Of a stretch of 8,206 nt of DNA, positions 1 through 6,739 are shown in pieces. The translations under genes and the position numbers were made by a program. The stretch comes from Bacillota bacterium. GTDB taxonomy: Bacteria; Bacillota; Clostridia; DSM-8532. The stretch covers positions 1-8,206 of the forward strand of contig JAEYPI010000277.1 of the NCBI GenBank assembly GCA_023410885.1. Direction: 5' to 3'. The notes below the pieces were generated by a model. It saw nothing but the letters and a program-made list of their open reading frames with translations, made no database searches and was not told the DNA's origin. Position 1 is the stretch's first letter, and every line of letters begins with the position of its first letter.

Positions 1-1188
1 GGGTGGGGATTTGTAGACGCTATTTTTAATTGTAACATCCGAAATCATGTTTCCGCCCCCTTGATAGGGTGGCATAGCCTCAAGTAAATCGGATTTGCCA
101 TATAGCACACCAATGCCTGTAGGACCAAAAATCTTATGGCCTGAAAAAACATAAAAATCGCAATCCAGAGCCTTTACATCAACACATAAATGAGCAATGG
201 CTTGCGCACCGTCCACTAAAACCTTGGCACCATGGCGGTGAGCCATATGGATCATTTCCTCGGCCGGTGTAATGGTACCCAAAGCGTTTGAAACATGAGT
301 AAAGGCAACCATCTTGGTCTTTTCATTTAAAAGCTTTTCGTATTCAGCCAGTATTACCTGACCCCCATCATCTACCGGTATGGCCTTCAATCGGGCGCCG
401 GTTTGCTTGCAGACCATTTGCCAGGGGACAATATTGGCATGATGCTCCAGTAATGAGATGATGATCTCATCGTCCTTTTCGAGATTTTGCAGACCGTAGG
501 TTTGTGCCACCAGGTTAATCCCCTCGGTCGTACCTCGGACAAAGACAATTTCGTCGGAACAGGCAGCGTTTATAAAGGATGAAATTTTGCTTCGAGCACC
601 TTCATAGGCATCGGTTGTTCGTGCGGCAAGAGTATGGGCAGCCCGATGGACATTGGAATTCTCATGCTCATAGAAATAGGTAAGGCGTTGGATCACCTGT
701 CTGGGCTTCTGAGTTGTGGCTGCGTTATCCAACCAAGCGAGACTTTTTCCATTTATTTTTTCGTTCAAAATGGGAAAGTCCTTTCTGATGGTGTAAACAT
801 CGAAGGGAGCCGGTGTATAGCAGGGGATAGAAAGGGGGGCTAAAATCCCATTGGACAGACCGCCAAAGTCTGAAATGGGGGAGAATTCAAACTTATCTTC
901 CGGCACTTTCCCCTCTATAACAGGAACGTTATTCCCCGTTTTAGAGTCGGTGTGAGCCTCCATATTGTTTTTTTCATGGCAAAACAAAGGATCATCCAAT
1001 TTGTCCTGGGCACATGGACAAGTCTCAGAAGGATCAATTAACGCTGCTTCATGAGTAGTGAACTCTGGAAAGAATTCATAAGCCATTGACCGAATGAAAT
1101 CAACCAGTGGAGGGCAGTCAATGGTGCTCCAATCGGTGATGGCCTTAAAGGTCTCCTCGGAAGCCGGTTCAACATTACTTATCGTCAT
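1..1188 (-). CDS. Family 2A encapsulin cargo: SufS-type cysteine desulfurase with N-terminal cargo-loading extension (partial, C-terminus off window)
   Basis: PLP enzyme expected to take sulfur from L-cysteine, giving alanine and an enzyme persulfide, inside an encapsulin shell. The 396 visible residues form two parts. Residues 1-129 are a low-complexity, Pro/Asp/Glu-rich extension absent from ordinary SufS; residues about 130-396 are the class V aminotransferase fold. Seen motifs: LDNAATTQ (153-160), NSNVHRAAHTL (178-188), RGTTEG (218-223), EHHANIVPW (248-256), VDGAQA (325-330) and SGHKIFGP (349-356). By constant offset to E. coli SufS, K352 is the PLP lysine, H249 stacks on PLP, and D326 and Q329 bind it. 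The nucleophilic Cys would be near residue 490, outside the window, so activity cannot be confirmed. The ATG overlaps the end of the shell gene by 14 nt and has only a weak ribosome site, suggesting translational coupling. The extension plus the adjacent shell gene separates it from housekeeping SufS. The extension is shorter than the roughly 225 residues known for the cyanobacterial cargo. Confidence 0.93.
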   Translation of the reverse strand, partial: MTISNVEPASEETFKAITDWSTIDCPPLVDFIRSMAYEFFPEFTTHEAALIDPSETCPCAQDKLDDPLFCHEKNNMEAHTDSKTGNNVPVIEGKVPEDKFEFSPISDFGGLSNGILAPLSIPCYTPAPFDVYTIRKDFPILNEKINGKSLAWLDNAATTQKPRQVIQRLTYFYEHENSNVHRAAHTLAARTTDAYEGARSKISSFINAACSDEIVFVRGTTEGINLVAQTYGLQNLEKDDEIIISLLEHHANIVPWQMVCKQTGARLKAIPVDDGGQVILAEYEKLLNEKTKMVAFTHVSNALGTITPAEEMIHMAHRHGAKVLVDGAQAIAHLCVDVKALDCDFYVFSGHKIFGPTGIGVLYGKSDLLEAMPPYQGGGNMISDVTIKNSVYKSPP

Positions 1189-2119
1189 GATCGTTACCAA
1201 TTTCTACATCTTCAAGGACGGCAATGGCGTCTTCCGTTAGAATGGCGCAAGAGCAATATATTGAAAGCAAATAGTTGCCTATCCCTTGGTTATCTATTCC
1301 CATAAACCGAACGGACAGTCCTTTTGATTGTTCTCCGGGAAGCCCGGCCTGATAAAGGCCGATTACACCCTGCTTTCGTTCACCGGTCCGGATAAGGAGG
1401 ATGTTTGTTTTCCCTTTATTGCCCTCGGGCTTTTTCATACCGTCTACAAGAAGCTTGTCGCACGGCACAAGGGGAATACCCCTCCAGGTTAAGAATGGGG
1501 ACCCGTATAAATTAACGGCCACAGGCGGTACGCCCCGTTTGGTACATTCCCGGCCAAATGCAGCAATAGCGGCAGGATGAGCCAGAAAGAAGGAGGGCTC
1601 CTTCCAGACTTTAGTGATGAGTGCGTCCAAATCATCAGGAGCCGGATGACCGGAGGAGGATTGGATCCTCTGAGAGTCCGCAATATTATTTAATAAGCCG
1701 TAATCGGCGCTGTTTACAATTAAGCTTTCCTGCTTTTCCTTGATACTCTCCATACCCAGCCTAAGCTGTTCCCTGATCTGATCATAGGGCTTGCTATAGA
1801 TATCGGAAACCCGTGTTTCAATTTTGATAATGGATGAAACCGAGGTCAGAATATATTCCCTGGGGTTGGGCTCATAATCGATAAAGCCCTCGGGGATGTC
1901 ATCATCGTTTTTTTGGGAACAAAGCACATCAAGAAGCTTTTCACCATCTTTGACCGTGTTTAAGCGGAAAATACCCGAGTCCAGTGGTTTCCAATCCAAA
2001 AACCTCGTGAGCCAGCGTGGGGTGATGGCTATGAACTGGGGGGCGGTTTTTTCTACATTGGCGAGATTATAGGCGCAATGAGCGGATAAGGCTTTTGATT
2101 TCGTCTCTTTTTCCGGCAT
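1175..2119 (-). CDS. Family 2A encapsulin nanocompartment shell protein (SrpI-like, HK97 fold)
   Basis: A 314-aa shell protein expected to self-assemble into an icosahedral protein compartment in the cytoplasm. Length and sequence match the SrpI / major membrane protein I group. Recognised stretches include ITPRWLTRFLDWKPLDSGI (32-50; N-arm region), GHPAPDDLDALITKVWKEP (157-175), FLAHPAAIAAFGRECTKRG (178-196), FLTWRGIPLVPCDKL (209-223), RTGERKQGVIGL (244-255), and the C-terminal LSVRFMGID and IYCSCAILTEDAIAVLEDVEI (A-domain and axis-forming region). No cyclic-nucleotide-binding insert is present, which fits family 2A rather than 2B. The start is fixed by AAAGGAG seven nt upstream of the ATG. 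The gene directly downstream is the desulfurase cargo, the signature partner of this family. Relatives were long misnamed as membrane or major antigen proteins; there is no membrane segment here. In characterised relatives the shell carries desulfurase and can store sulfur; that role is inferred for this organism. Confidence 0.95.
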   Translation of the reverse strand: MPEKETKSKALSAHCAYNLANVEKTAPQFIAITPRWLTRFLDWKPLDSGIFRLNTVKDGEKLLDVLCSQKNDDDIPEGFIDYEPNPREYILTSVSSIIKIETRVSDIYSKPYDQIREQLRLGMESIKEKQESLIVNSADYGLLNNIADSQRIQSSSGHPAPDDLDALITKVWKEPSFFLAHPAAIAAFGRECTKRGVPPVAVNLYGSPFLTWRGIPLVPCDKLLVDGMKKPEGNKGKTNILLIRTGERKQGVIGLYQAGLPGEQSKGLSVRFMGIDNQGIGNYLLSIYCSCAILTEDAIAVLEDVEIGNDHDDK

Positions 2120-2161
2120 GAGGGTTCTCCTTTATGGATGCTTGCCAAAGATTATGCAATC

Positions 2162-2177
2162 CTATTTATAAAGATAG
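2162..2177. promoter_or_regulatory. Imperfect palindrome in the encapsulin leader
   Basis: CTATTTATAAAGATAG is a 16-bp imperfect inverted repeat (6 of 8 pairs match) in the 124-bp gap upstream of the shell gene. Its minus strand includes TATAAA, but no good -35 lies 16-18 nt upstream. It could be an operator or chance in AT-rich sequence. Confidence 0.2.
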
Positions 2178-2213
2178 TGTTTCGTTTCGTTCTTTTTCTA
2201 TTCATCGTCGGCC

Positions 2214-2242
2214 ATTCGAAAAATAATGGGGAGGGTTGTCAA
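2214..2242 (-). promoter_or_regulatory. Candidate sigma-A promoter for the encapsulin operon
   Basis: Reading the minus strand, a perfect TTGACA (2242-2237) lies just after the activase stop codon. It is followed after 17 nt by TCGAAT (2219-2214), a 4/6 match to TATAAT. Transcription would start near 2207 and give a leader of about 90 nt before the shell ATG at 2119. It would allow the shell and cargo genes to be transcribed apart from the large upstream gene. No terminator hairpin is seen between the two genes, so read-through from upstream is also possible. Confidence 0.4.
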
Positions 2243-2243
2243 T

Positions 2244-5200
2244 TCAGACCCTGGCTCTTTCCAACATCAGCTTAATACGGTTAATTTGATTGACTTCGCT
2301 GGCACCCGGATCATAATCCACCGCTACGATATTGGTCTGGGGGTATCTATCCTTAAGTGTTTTAATCATGCCTTTCCCGGTAATATGATTGGGCAGGCAG
2401 GCGAAGGGCTGCATGCAGATGATATTATGGGCGCCTTCTTCGATTAATTCCACCATCTCAGCCGTAAGAAGCCAGCCTTCTCCTGTATGATTACAGAGCG
2501 AGAGAAAGGGCTTGACCTTTTCAGCCATTTCATAAATGGATTCAGGAGCTTTAAACCGCTTGCTTTTACAAAGTGCGACACGCATATCGTCCCGATAGGT
2601 CTCCACTGCATGAATAAAAAGATTCCCAAGTGCCCTTTGCTTATTGCCGCCGGCAAGATATCTATGGTTCATTTCTCTGCCAAAAGCACAATAAAGAAAA
2701 AAATCCGCTAAATCGGGCACAACCATCTCGCCTCCCGCTTCTTCTATGAATGCAACCATATTGTTATTGGCTGTCGGATGATATTTGACCAGGATTTCGC
2801 CGACTAAGCCTACCCGGGGTTTTGTCACATCCGTGATAGCCACCCGTTCAAAATCCTCCACAATCCCTTTCAGGTTTTCGCGGAAAATCTTGCGATCAGC
2901 ATGGGGCAGATCCCTCTTGCATTTTTCCATCCACTCTTTAAAGAGCTGATTGGATATTCCGGGCTCTATTTCATAGGGACGTGTCCGGAAGAGGACCTTC
3001 ATGAGCAGATCACCATAGATTATGGCCATAAGGGCCTTTTTAACCAGGGACAGGGTCAGTTTAAATCCGGGATTTGTCCCAAGACCGGATACGTTTAAAG
3101 AAATAACAGGGATATTCTGAAATCCCGTATCCTGCAGCGCTTTTTTCAAGAGGGCCATATAATTGCTGGCTCTGCAGGGCCCCCCTGTCTGAGCCATGAT
3201 TATGGCTGTTTGATCAGTGTCATATTTACCTGATTGCAAGGCTCTTATAATTTGTCCGATAATGATAATGGAGGGATAGCAGGAATCATTGTTCACATAT
3301 TTTAATCCTTCTTCAATATCTGCCTTTTCGACTGTAGATAGAACCTCAAAATGATATCCTTCGGACCGAACGGCCTCCGAGACAAGCTCAAAATGGATGG
3401 GAGCCATTTGCGGAGCAAGTATGGTATACCGCTTTTTCATCTCTTTTGTGAAAACAGGACTGACGGAAGCCCGGACCTTGATGGTCCCACCGTTTACAAT
3501 ACTCGTCCTTGCCTCCATTGCAGCCTTAAGGGATCGCAACCGGATTTTGACGGCACCTAGATTACTGACTTCGTCAATTTTAAGCAGGGTATAGATCTTG
3601 CCGGTCTTTTTCAAAATTTCCTGGGCCTGTTCGGAGGCAATGGAATCGGGGCCGCAGCCAAATGAATTCAACTGAACAAGCTCAAGGTTGTCCTGTCCTG
3701 ATACAAAATCTGCCGCCTCGTAAAGCCGGGAATGATACATCCATTGGTCGAGAACCCTTAAAGGCCGCTCGACCTTACCCAAATGTGAAACCGAGTCCTC
3801 GGTAAGCACCGCCAGCCCAAGAGAGGTCAAAATTTTGGGTATACCGTGGTTCACTTCAGGGTCCAAATGGTAGGGCCTGCCCGATAAAACAATTCCCCGG
3901 CTTCCTGTTACTTTTAGCTCTTCCAGTACTTCTTCTCCTTTTCTCCGGATATCCTCCTTAAACTTGATATCTTCATTCCAGGCTTCTTTTACAGCAAAGG
4001 TGACTTCTTTAAAAGTAATACCAAACGCCTTAAATTCTTCAAAAAGCCTTTGTGTAAGCCTCTTTTTATTGTCATAAGGGAGAAAGGGATGATGAAATCG
4101 CACCCCATTTTCCTGGAGCAAATCCATATTAGCTTTGATGACTTCAGCATAGGCTGTCACAATGGGACAATTATAGCAGTTATCGGCATTTTGAAATTCC
4201 GATCTTTCTTTAGGCACGCAGGGATAAAAAATATGTTTTATATTCTGATTGACCAAGGCCACAATATGACCGTGCACCAATTTCGCAGGGTAGCAGGCCG
4301 TGTCCGAAGAGATAGTATCCATGCCCATCTCATAAATTTTTCGTGTGGAGGTGGGGGAGAGCTCGACCCGAAATCCCAGAGTAGTAAAAAAGGTAAACCA
4401 GAAGGGGTAGTTCTCATACATGTTAAGAATCCTTGGAATTCCAATGATGCCCCGGAGCGCCTTTTCCTTTTCCAAAGGCTGATAGTTGAACAGTCTGTTG
4501 GTTTTGTATTCATAAAGATTCGGGACCTCAGCAGAGCTGTCAAGGCCCATTCCTTTTTCACAGCGATTTCCGGTTATGAGCTTTTGTCCGTTACCAAAGA
4601 CATTGAGAGTCAAAAGGCAATGATTAGTACACTTTTTGCATCGTGTGATCGTTGTTTCACAAGAAAATGCATCCAGTTGCTCGGCACTGATCAGTGTGGT
4701 CTTCTCCCCTTCATGCCAGGCTTCTTTCGCCAGCAGGGCTGCGCCAAAAGCACCCATAAGTCCGGCAATATCCGGTCTGACTACTTCTTTGTCCGTGATC
4801 ATTTCAAAGCAGCGGAGAATGGCATCATTAAGGAAGGTTCCGCCTTGAACCATGATTTTATTACCTAATTCAGAAGGCGTTTTGACTTTAATGACTTTGT
4901 AAAGCGCATTCTTAATGACCGAATAACATAGCCCTGCAGAGATATCCCCAAGGGATACCCCTTCTTTCTGGGCCTGCTTGACCTTGGAATTCATAAAAAC
5001 CGTACACCGCGAGCCCAGGTCGACGGGTGCCGGGGATTTTATCCCCTCCTGAGAAAAGGCTTCAACAGTCATATTCAAAGACTTGGCAAAGGTTTCAATA
5101 AATGAACCGCAACCAGAAGAACAGGCCTCATTCAATAGGACATTGTCAATGACACCTTGGTTTATTTTAAGGCATTTCATGTCCTGCCCACCGATATCCA

Positions 5201-6494
5201 GAATCAAATCCACATCGGGTAGAAAATATTTTGCGGCCGTATAATGGGCAATGGTCTCGACTTCCCCAAGATCACAGGAGAAAGCAGCTTTTATGAGATG
5301 CTCGCCATAACCTGTGACGGCACTGTAGGCAATTTCACTGCCTTGGGGCAGTCGGGAATAGACTTCCCGAAGCATTTTGGATGCAGAAAAAAGGGGACTC
5401 CCCTCGTTGCCTGCATATAAGGAAAAAAGCAGATTGCCGTCTTGGTCGATTAAAACGCATTTACTGGTGGTTGAACCCATGTCAAAGCCAATAAAGCATT
5501 TGCCTTTATAGTGATCCAGACTGTTTCGCTTGACTTTATGGCCGGTATGTCTATCCAGAAAACCATGATATTCTTCTTCGTTTCGGAATAGGGGGTCAAG
5601 CCGGGCTGTTTCAAACATGAAGCTTTTTTTATCCGACCTCACCTTTTCAAGCATTTCCGGTATAGAAAGTGCTTTGTGGTTCTGGCTTTTGGAAACCAGC
5701 GCGGCTCCCATGGCCACATAGACTTGCCCCTGCTCCGGTACGATCATTTCATGGTCTTTTAACATAAGGGTTTCTTGAAATCTCAGCCGCAGCTGGGGAA
5801 GAAAATGTAAGGGGCCACCCAGAAATCCGACTTTTCCTTTTATTTTTTTACCACAGGCCAACCCGGCAATAGTCTGATTTACGACGGCCTGGAAGATTGA
5901 TGCGGCGATATCCTCTTTCCGGGCTCCTTCATTTAACAAAGGCTGAATGTCTGTTTTAGCAAAGACCCCGCATCGGGCGGCTATGGGGTAAATGATATGG
6001 TGATTTTCAGCAAGCTTGTCCAAGCCTAAGGCATCGGTATTTAATAAGGATGCCATCTGATCAATAAAGGCACCGGTTCCTCCGGCACAAATGCCATTCA
6101 TTCTCTGGTCTACGCCATTATCGAAAAAGGTTATTTTAGCATCTTCTCCACCCAGTTCAATGATGACATTGACATCCGGAATATATCGCTCGATCGCCTT
6201 ACTACCGGCAATGACCTCCTGGACAAAGGGTAAATTCAGCTTTTCAGAAATGGCAAGACCGCCCGACCCGGTAACAGCCAATTTAAAGCGCGCATGCTCA
6301 TACATGCTGTCGAGTTCCTCTAAAAGGGCTTCAAGGGTCTTCCAAAGATCTGAGTAATGTCTGCGGTAATTATGATAAAGTAGGTTGTCATCCTCGTCCG
6401 TCACAGCGATCTTAACCGTTGTTGAGCCGATATCGATACCGAACTGTAAGATTAAGCCTTCCGGAAGGTTTTTATTTTCTATAGCGGGAGCCAG
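2244..6494 (-). CDS. Giant 2-hydroxyacyl-CoA dehydratase activase / DUF2229 reductase-like fusion protein, probable CTG start
   Basis: A 1416-aa cytoplasmic fusion, read from a CTG at 6494. Domain 1 (about 18-290) is a BadF/BadG/HgdC ATPase: GIDIGSTT phosphate loop at 19-26, TGSGG at 75-79, ELGGEDAK at 113-120, and Fe-S ligand Cys 136 (CAGGTGAF) and Cys 175 (ARCGVFAK). Domain 2 (about 333-590) repeats the fold: FDMGSTT at 337-343, DIGGQDMK at 433-440, and candidate ligands Cys 458 (EACSSGCGSF) and Cys 497 (SRCTVF). A CxxCxxxC cluster follows (619, 622, 626, plus 645), then a DUF2229 and HgdB-like region with conserved Cys in TACYP (734), YPCVP (759), NCYNCP (773, 776), FGCGPD (947), DSCYPS (1072), GGPCRAS (1107) and QPFACLPNH (1366). 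Relatives use ATP to push one low-potential electron onto a dehydratase or reductase. This fused family is widespread in anaerobes, but I know of no proven substrate. The two ATPase domains may imitate the activase homodimer. Confidence 0.88.
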   Translation of the reverse strand: MAPAIENKNLPEGLILQFGIDIGSTTVKIAVTDEDDNLLYHNYRRHYSDLWKTLEALLEELDSMYEHARFKLAVTGSGGLAISEKLNLPFVQEVIAGSKAIERYIPDVNVIIELGGEDAKITFFDNGVDQRMNGICAGGTGAFIDQMASLLNTDALGLDKLAENHHIIYPIAARCGVFAKTDIQPLLNEGARKEDIAASIFQAVVNQTIAGLACGKKIKGKVGFLGGPLHFLPQLRLRFQETLMLKDHEMIVPEQGQVYVAMGAALVSKSQNHKALSIPEMLEKVRSDKKSFMFETARLDPLFRNEEEYHGFLDRHTGHKVKRNSLDHYKGKCFIGFDMGSTTSKCVLIDQDGNLLFSLYAGNEGSPLFSASKMLREVYSRLPQGSEIAYSAVTGYGEHLIKAAFSCDLGEVETIAHYTAAKYFLPDVDLILDIGGQDMKCLKINQGVIDNVLLNEACSSGCGSFIETFAKSLNMTVEAFSQEGIKSPAPVDLGSRCTVFMNSKVKQAQKEGVSLGDISAGLCYSVIKNALYKVIKVKTPSELGNKIMVQGGTFLNDAILRCFEMITDKEVVRPDIAGLMGAFGAALLAKEAWHEGEKTTLISAEQLDAFSCETTITRCKKCTNHCLLTLNVFGNGQKLITGNRCEKGMGLDSSAEVPNLYEYKTNRLFNYQPLEKEKALRGIIGIPRILNMYENYPFWFTFFTTLGFRVELSPTSTRKIYEMGMDTISSDTACYPAKLVHGHIVALVNQNIKHIFYPCVPKERSEFQNADNCYNCPIVTAYAEVIKANMDLLQENGVRFHHPFLPYDNKKRLTQRLFEEFKAFGITFKEVTFAVKEAWNEDIKFKEDIRRKGEEVLEELKVTGSRGIVLSGRPYHLDPEVNHGIPKILTSLGLAVLTEDSVSHLGKVERPLRVLDQWMYHSRLYEAADFVSGQDNLELVQLNSFGCGPDSIASEQAQEILKKTGKIYTLLKIDEVSNLGAVKIRLRSLKAAMEARTSIVNGGTIKVRASVSPVFTKEMKKRYTILAPQMAPIHFELVSEAVRSEGYHFEVLSTVEKADIEEGLKYVNNDSCYPSIIIIGQIIRALQSGKYDTDQTAIIMAQTGGPCRASNYMALLKKALQDTGFQNIPVISLNVSGLGTNPGFKLTLSLVKKALMAIIYGDLLMKVLFRTRPYEIEPGISNQLFKEWMEKCKRDLPHADRKIFRENLKGIVEDFERVAITDVTKPRVGLVGEILVKYHPTANNNMVAFIEEAGGEMVVPDLADFFLYCAFGREMNHRYLAGGNKQRALGNLFIHAVETYRDDMRVALCKSKRFKAPESIYEMAEKVKPFLSLCNHTGEGWLLTAEMVELIEEGAHNIICMQPFACLPNHITGKGMIKTLKDRYPQTNIVAVDYDPGASEVNQINRIKLMLERARV

Positions 6495-6510
6495 TTTTCG
6501 TTCCTCCTTT
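6492..6510 (-). promoter_or_regulatory. Ribosome binding site dictating a CTG start
   Basis: On the minus strand AAAGGAGGAA (6510-6501) is followed by CTG (6494-6492), with 8 nt between AGGAGG and the codon. In this frame the stop TGA is at 6524-6522. No ATG, GTG or TTG occurs between it and the GTG at 6404, which lacks any Shine-Dalgarno sequence and would delete the GIDIGSTT ATP-binding loop. The only well-placed codon is therefore CTG. Confidence 0.65.
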
Positions 6511-6583
6511 ATACAGCTTGCTCATCATGTTAAAAATAGCGCCAAACCTTATATAGTATGGACAAAAATGAAAAAAAGAAAAC

Positions 6584-6613
6584 ATGAACAATGATGAACA
6601 ACTATGAACAACA
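6584..6613. repeat. Three tandem 10-bp repeats (ATGAACAA core) in the divergent intergenic region
   Basis: ATGAACAATG, ATGAACAACT and ATGAACAACA follow each other without gaps, sharing the first eight bases at exactly 10-bp spacing, about one helical turn. They sit between the minus-strand activase gene and the plus-strand deoD promoter, 34 bp upstream of its -35. Such phased repeats are typical of a multi-site operator bound on one DNA face. No regulator can be named from the sequence, and replication slippage is an alternative. Confidence 0.5.
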
Positions 6614-6646
6614 GGGAGGGATGTCAATGGATAAATTAAAGTTGTA

Positions 6647-6676
6647 TTGACAAGACATTCGGGTTATCCTTATAAA
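6647..6676 (+). promoter_or_regulatory. Sigma-A promoter of deoD
   Basis: TTGACA (6647-6652) is a perfect -35. TATAAA (6671-6676) is a 5/6 -10 after an 18-nt spacer. The expected start of transcription is near 6683, leaving a leader of about 57 nt before the deoD ATG. Confidence 0.75.
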
Positions 6677-6680
6677 GGAT
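6666..6680. promoter_or_regulatory. Operator-like palindrome over the deoD -10
   Basis: ATCCTT-ATA-AAGGAT is a perfect 6-bp inverted repeat around a 3-bp centre and contains the whole -10 element. A dimeric repressor bound here would block RNA polymerase. The stem is too short and AT-rich to act as a terminator, and it lies upstream of the predicted transcript start. Confidence 0.45.
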
Positions 6681-6739
6681 GAAGTCCCTATAGTGCAAGT
6701 TTTAGAATGGATCATACAAAAAAGCAAGGAGAGGATACC

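Noticed and set aside
634..843. A 69-codon open frame on the plus strand
   Set aside because: It is antisense to the cysteine desulfurase and shows no family signal.
4050..4868. A 272-codon open frame on the plus strand
   Set aside because: It lies wholly antisense to the well-supported activase gene, has no recognisable domain, and follows from the codon pattern of the opposite strand.
6402..6404. GTG as the activase start
   Set aside because: It has no ribosome site and would cut off the first ATP-binding loop, which is intact just upstream in the same frame.
6584..6613. CRISPR-like array
   Set aside because: Units are only 10 bp, with no spacers and no cas genes nearby.
6627..6650. Tiny reading frame MDKLKLY behind a GGGAGGG site
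   Set aside because: Only seven codons, and it lies upstream of the predicted deoD transcription start, overlapping the -35; probably chance.
6707..6709. ATG as the deoD start
   Set aside because: No Shine-Dalgarno sequence precedes it and it adds 11 residues atypical of DeoD; the ATG at 6740 has AAGGAG at ideal spacing.
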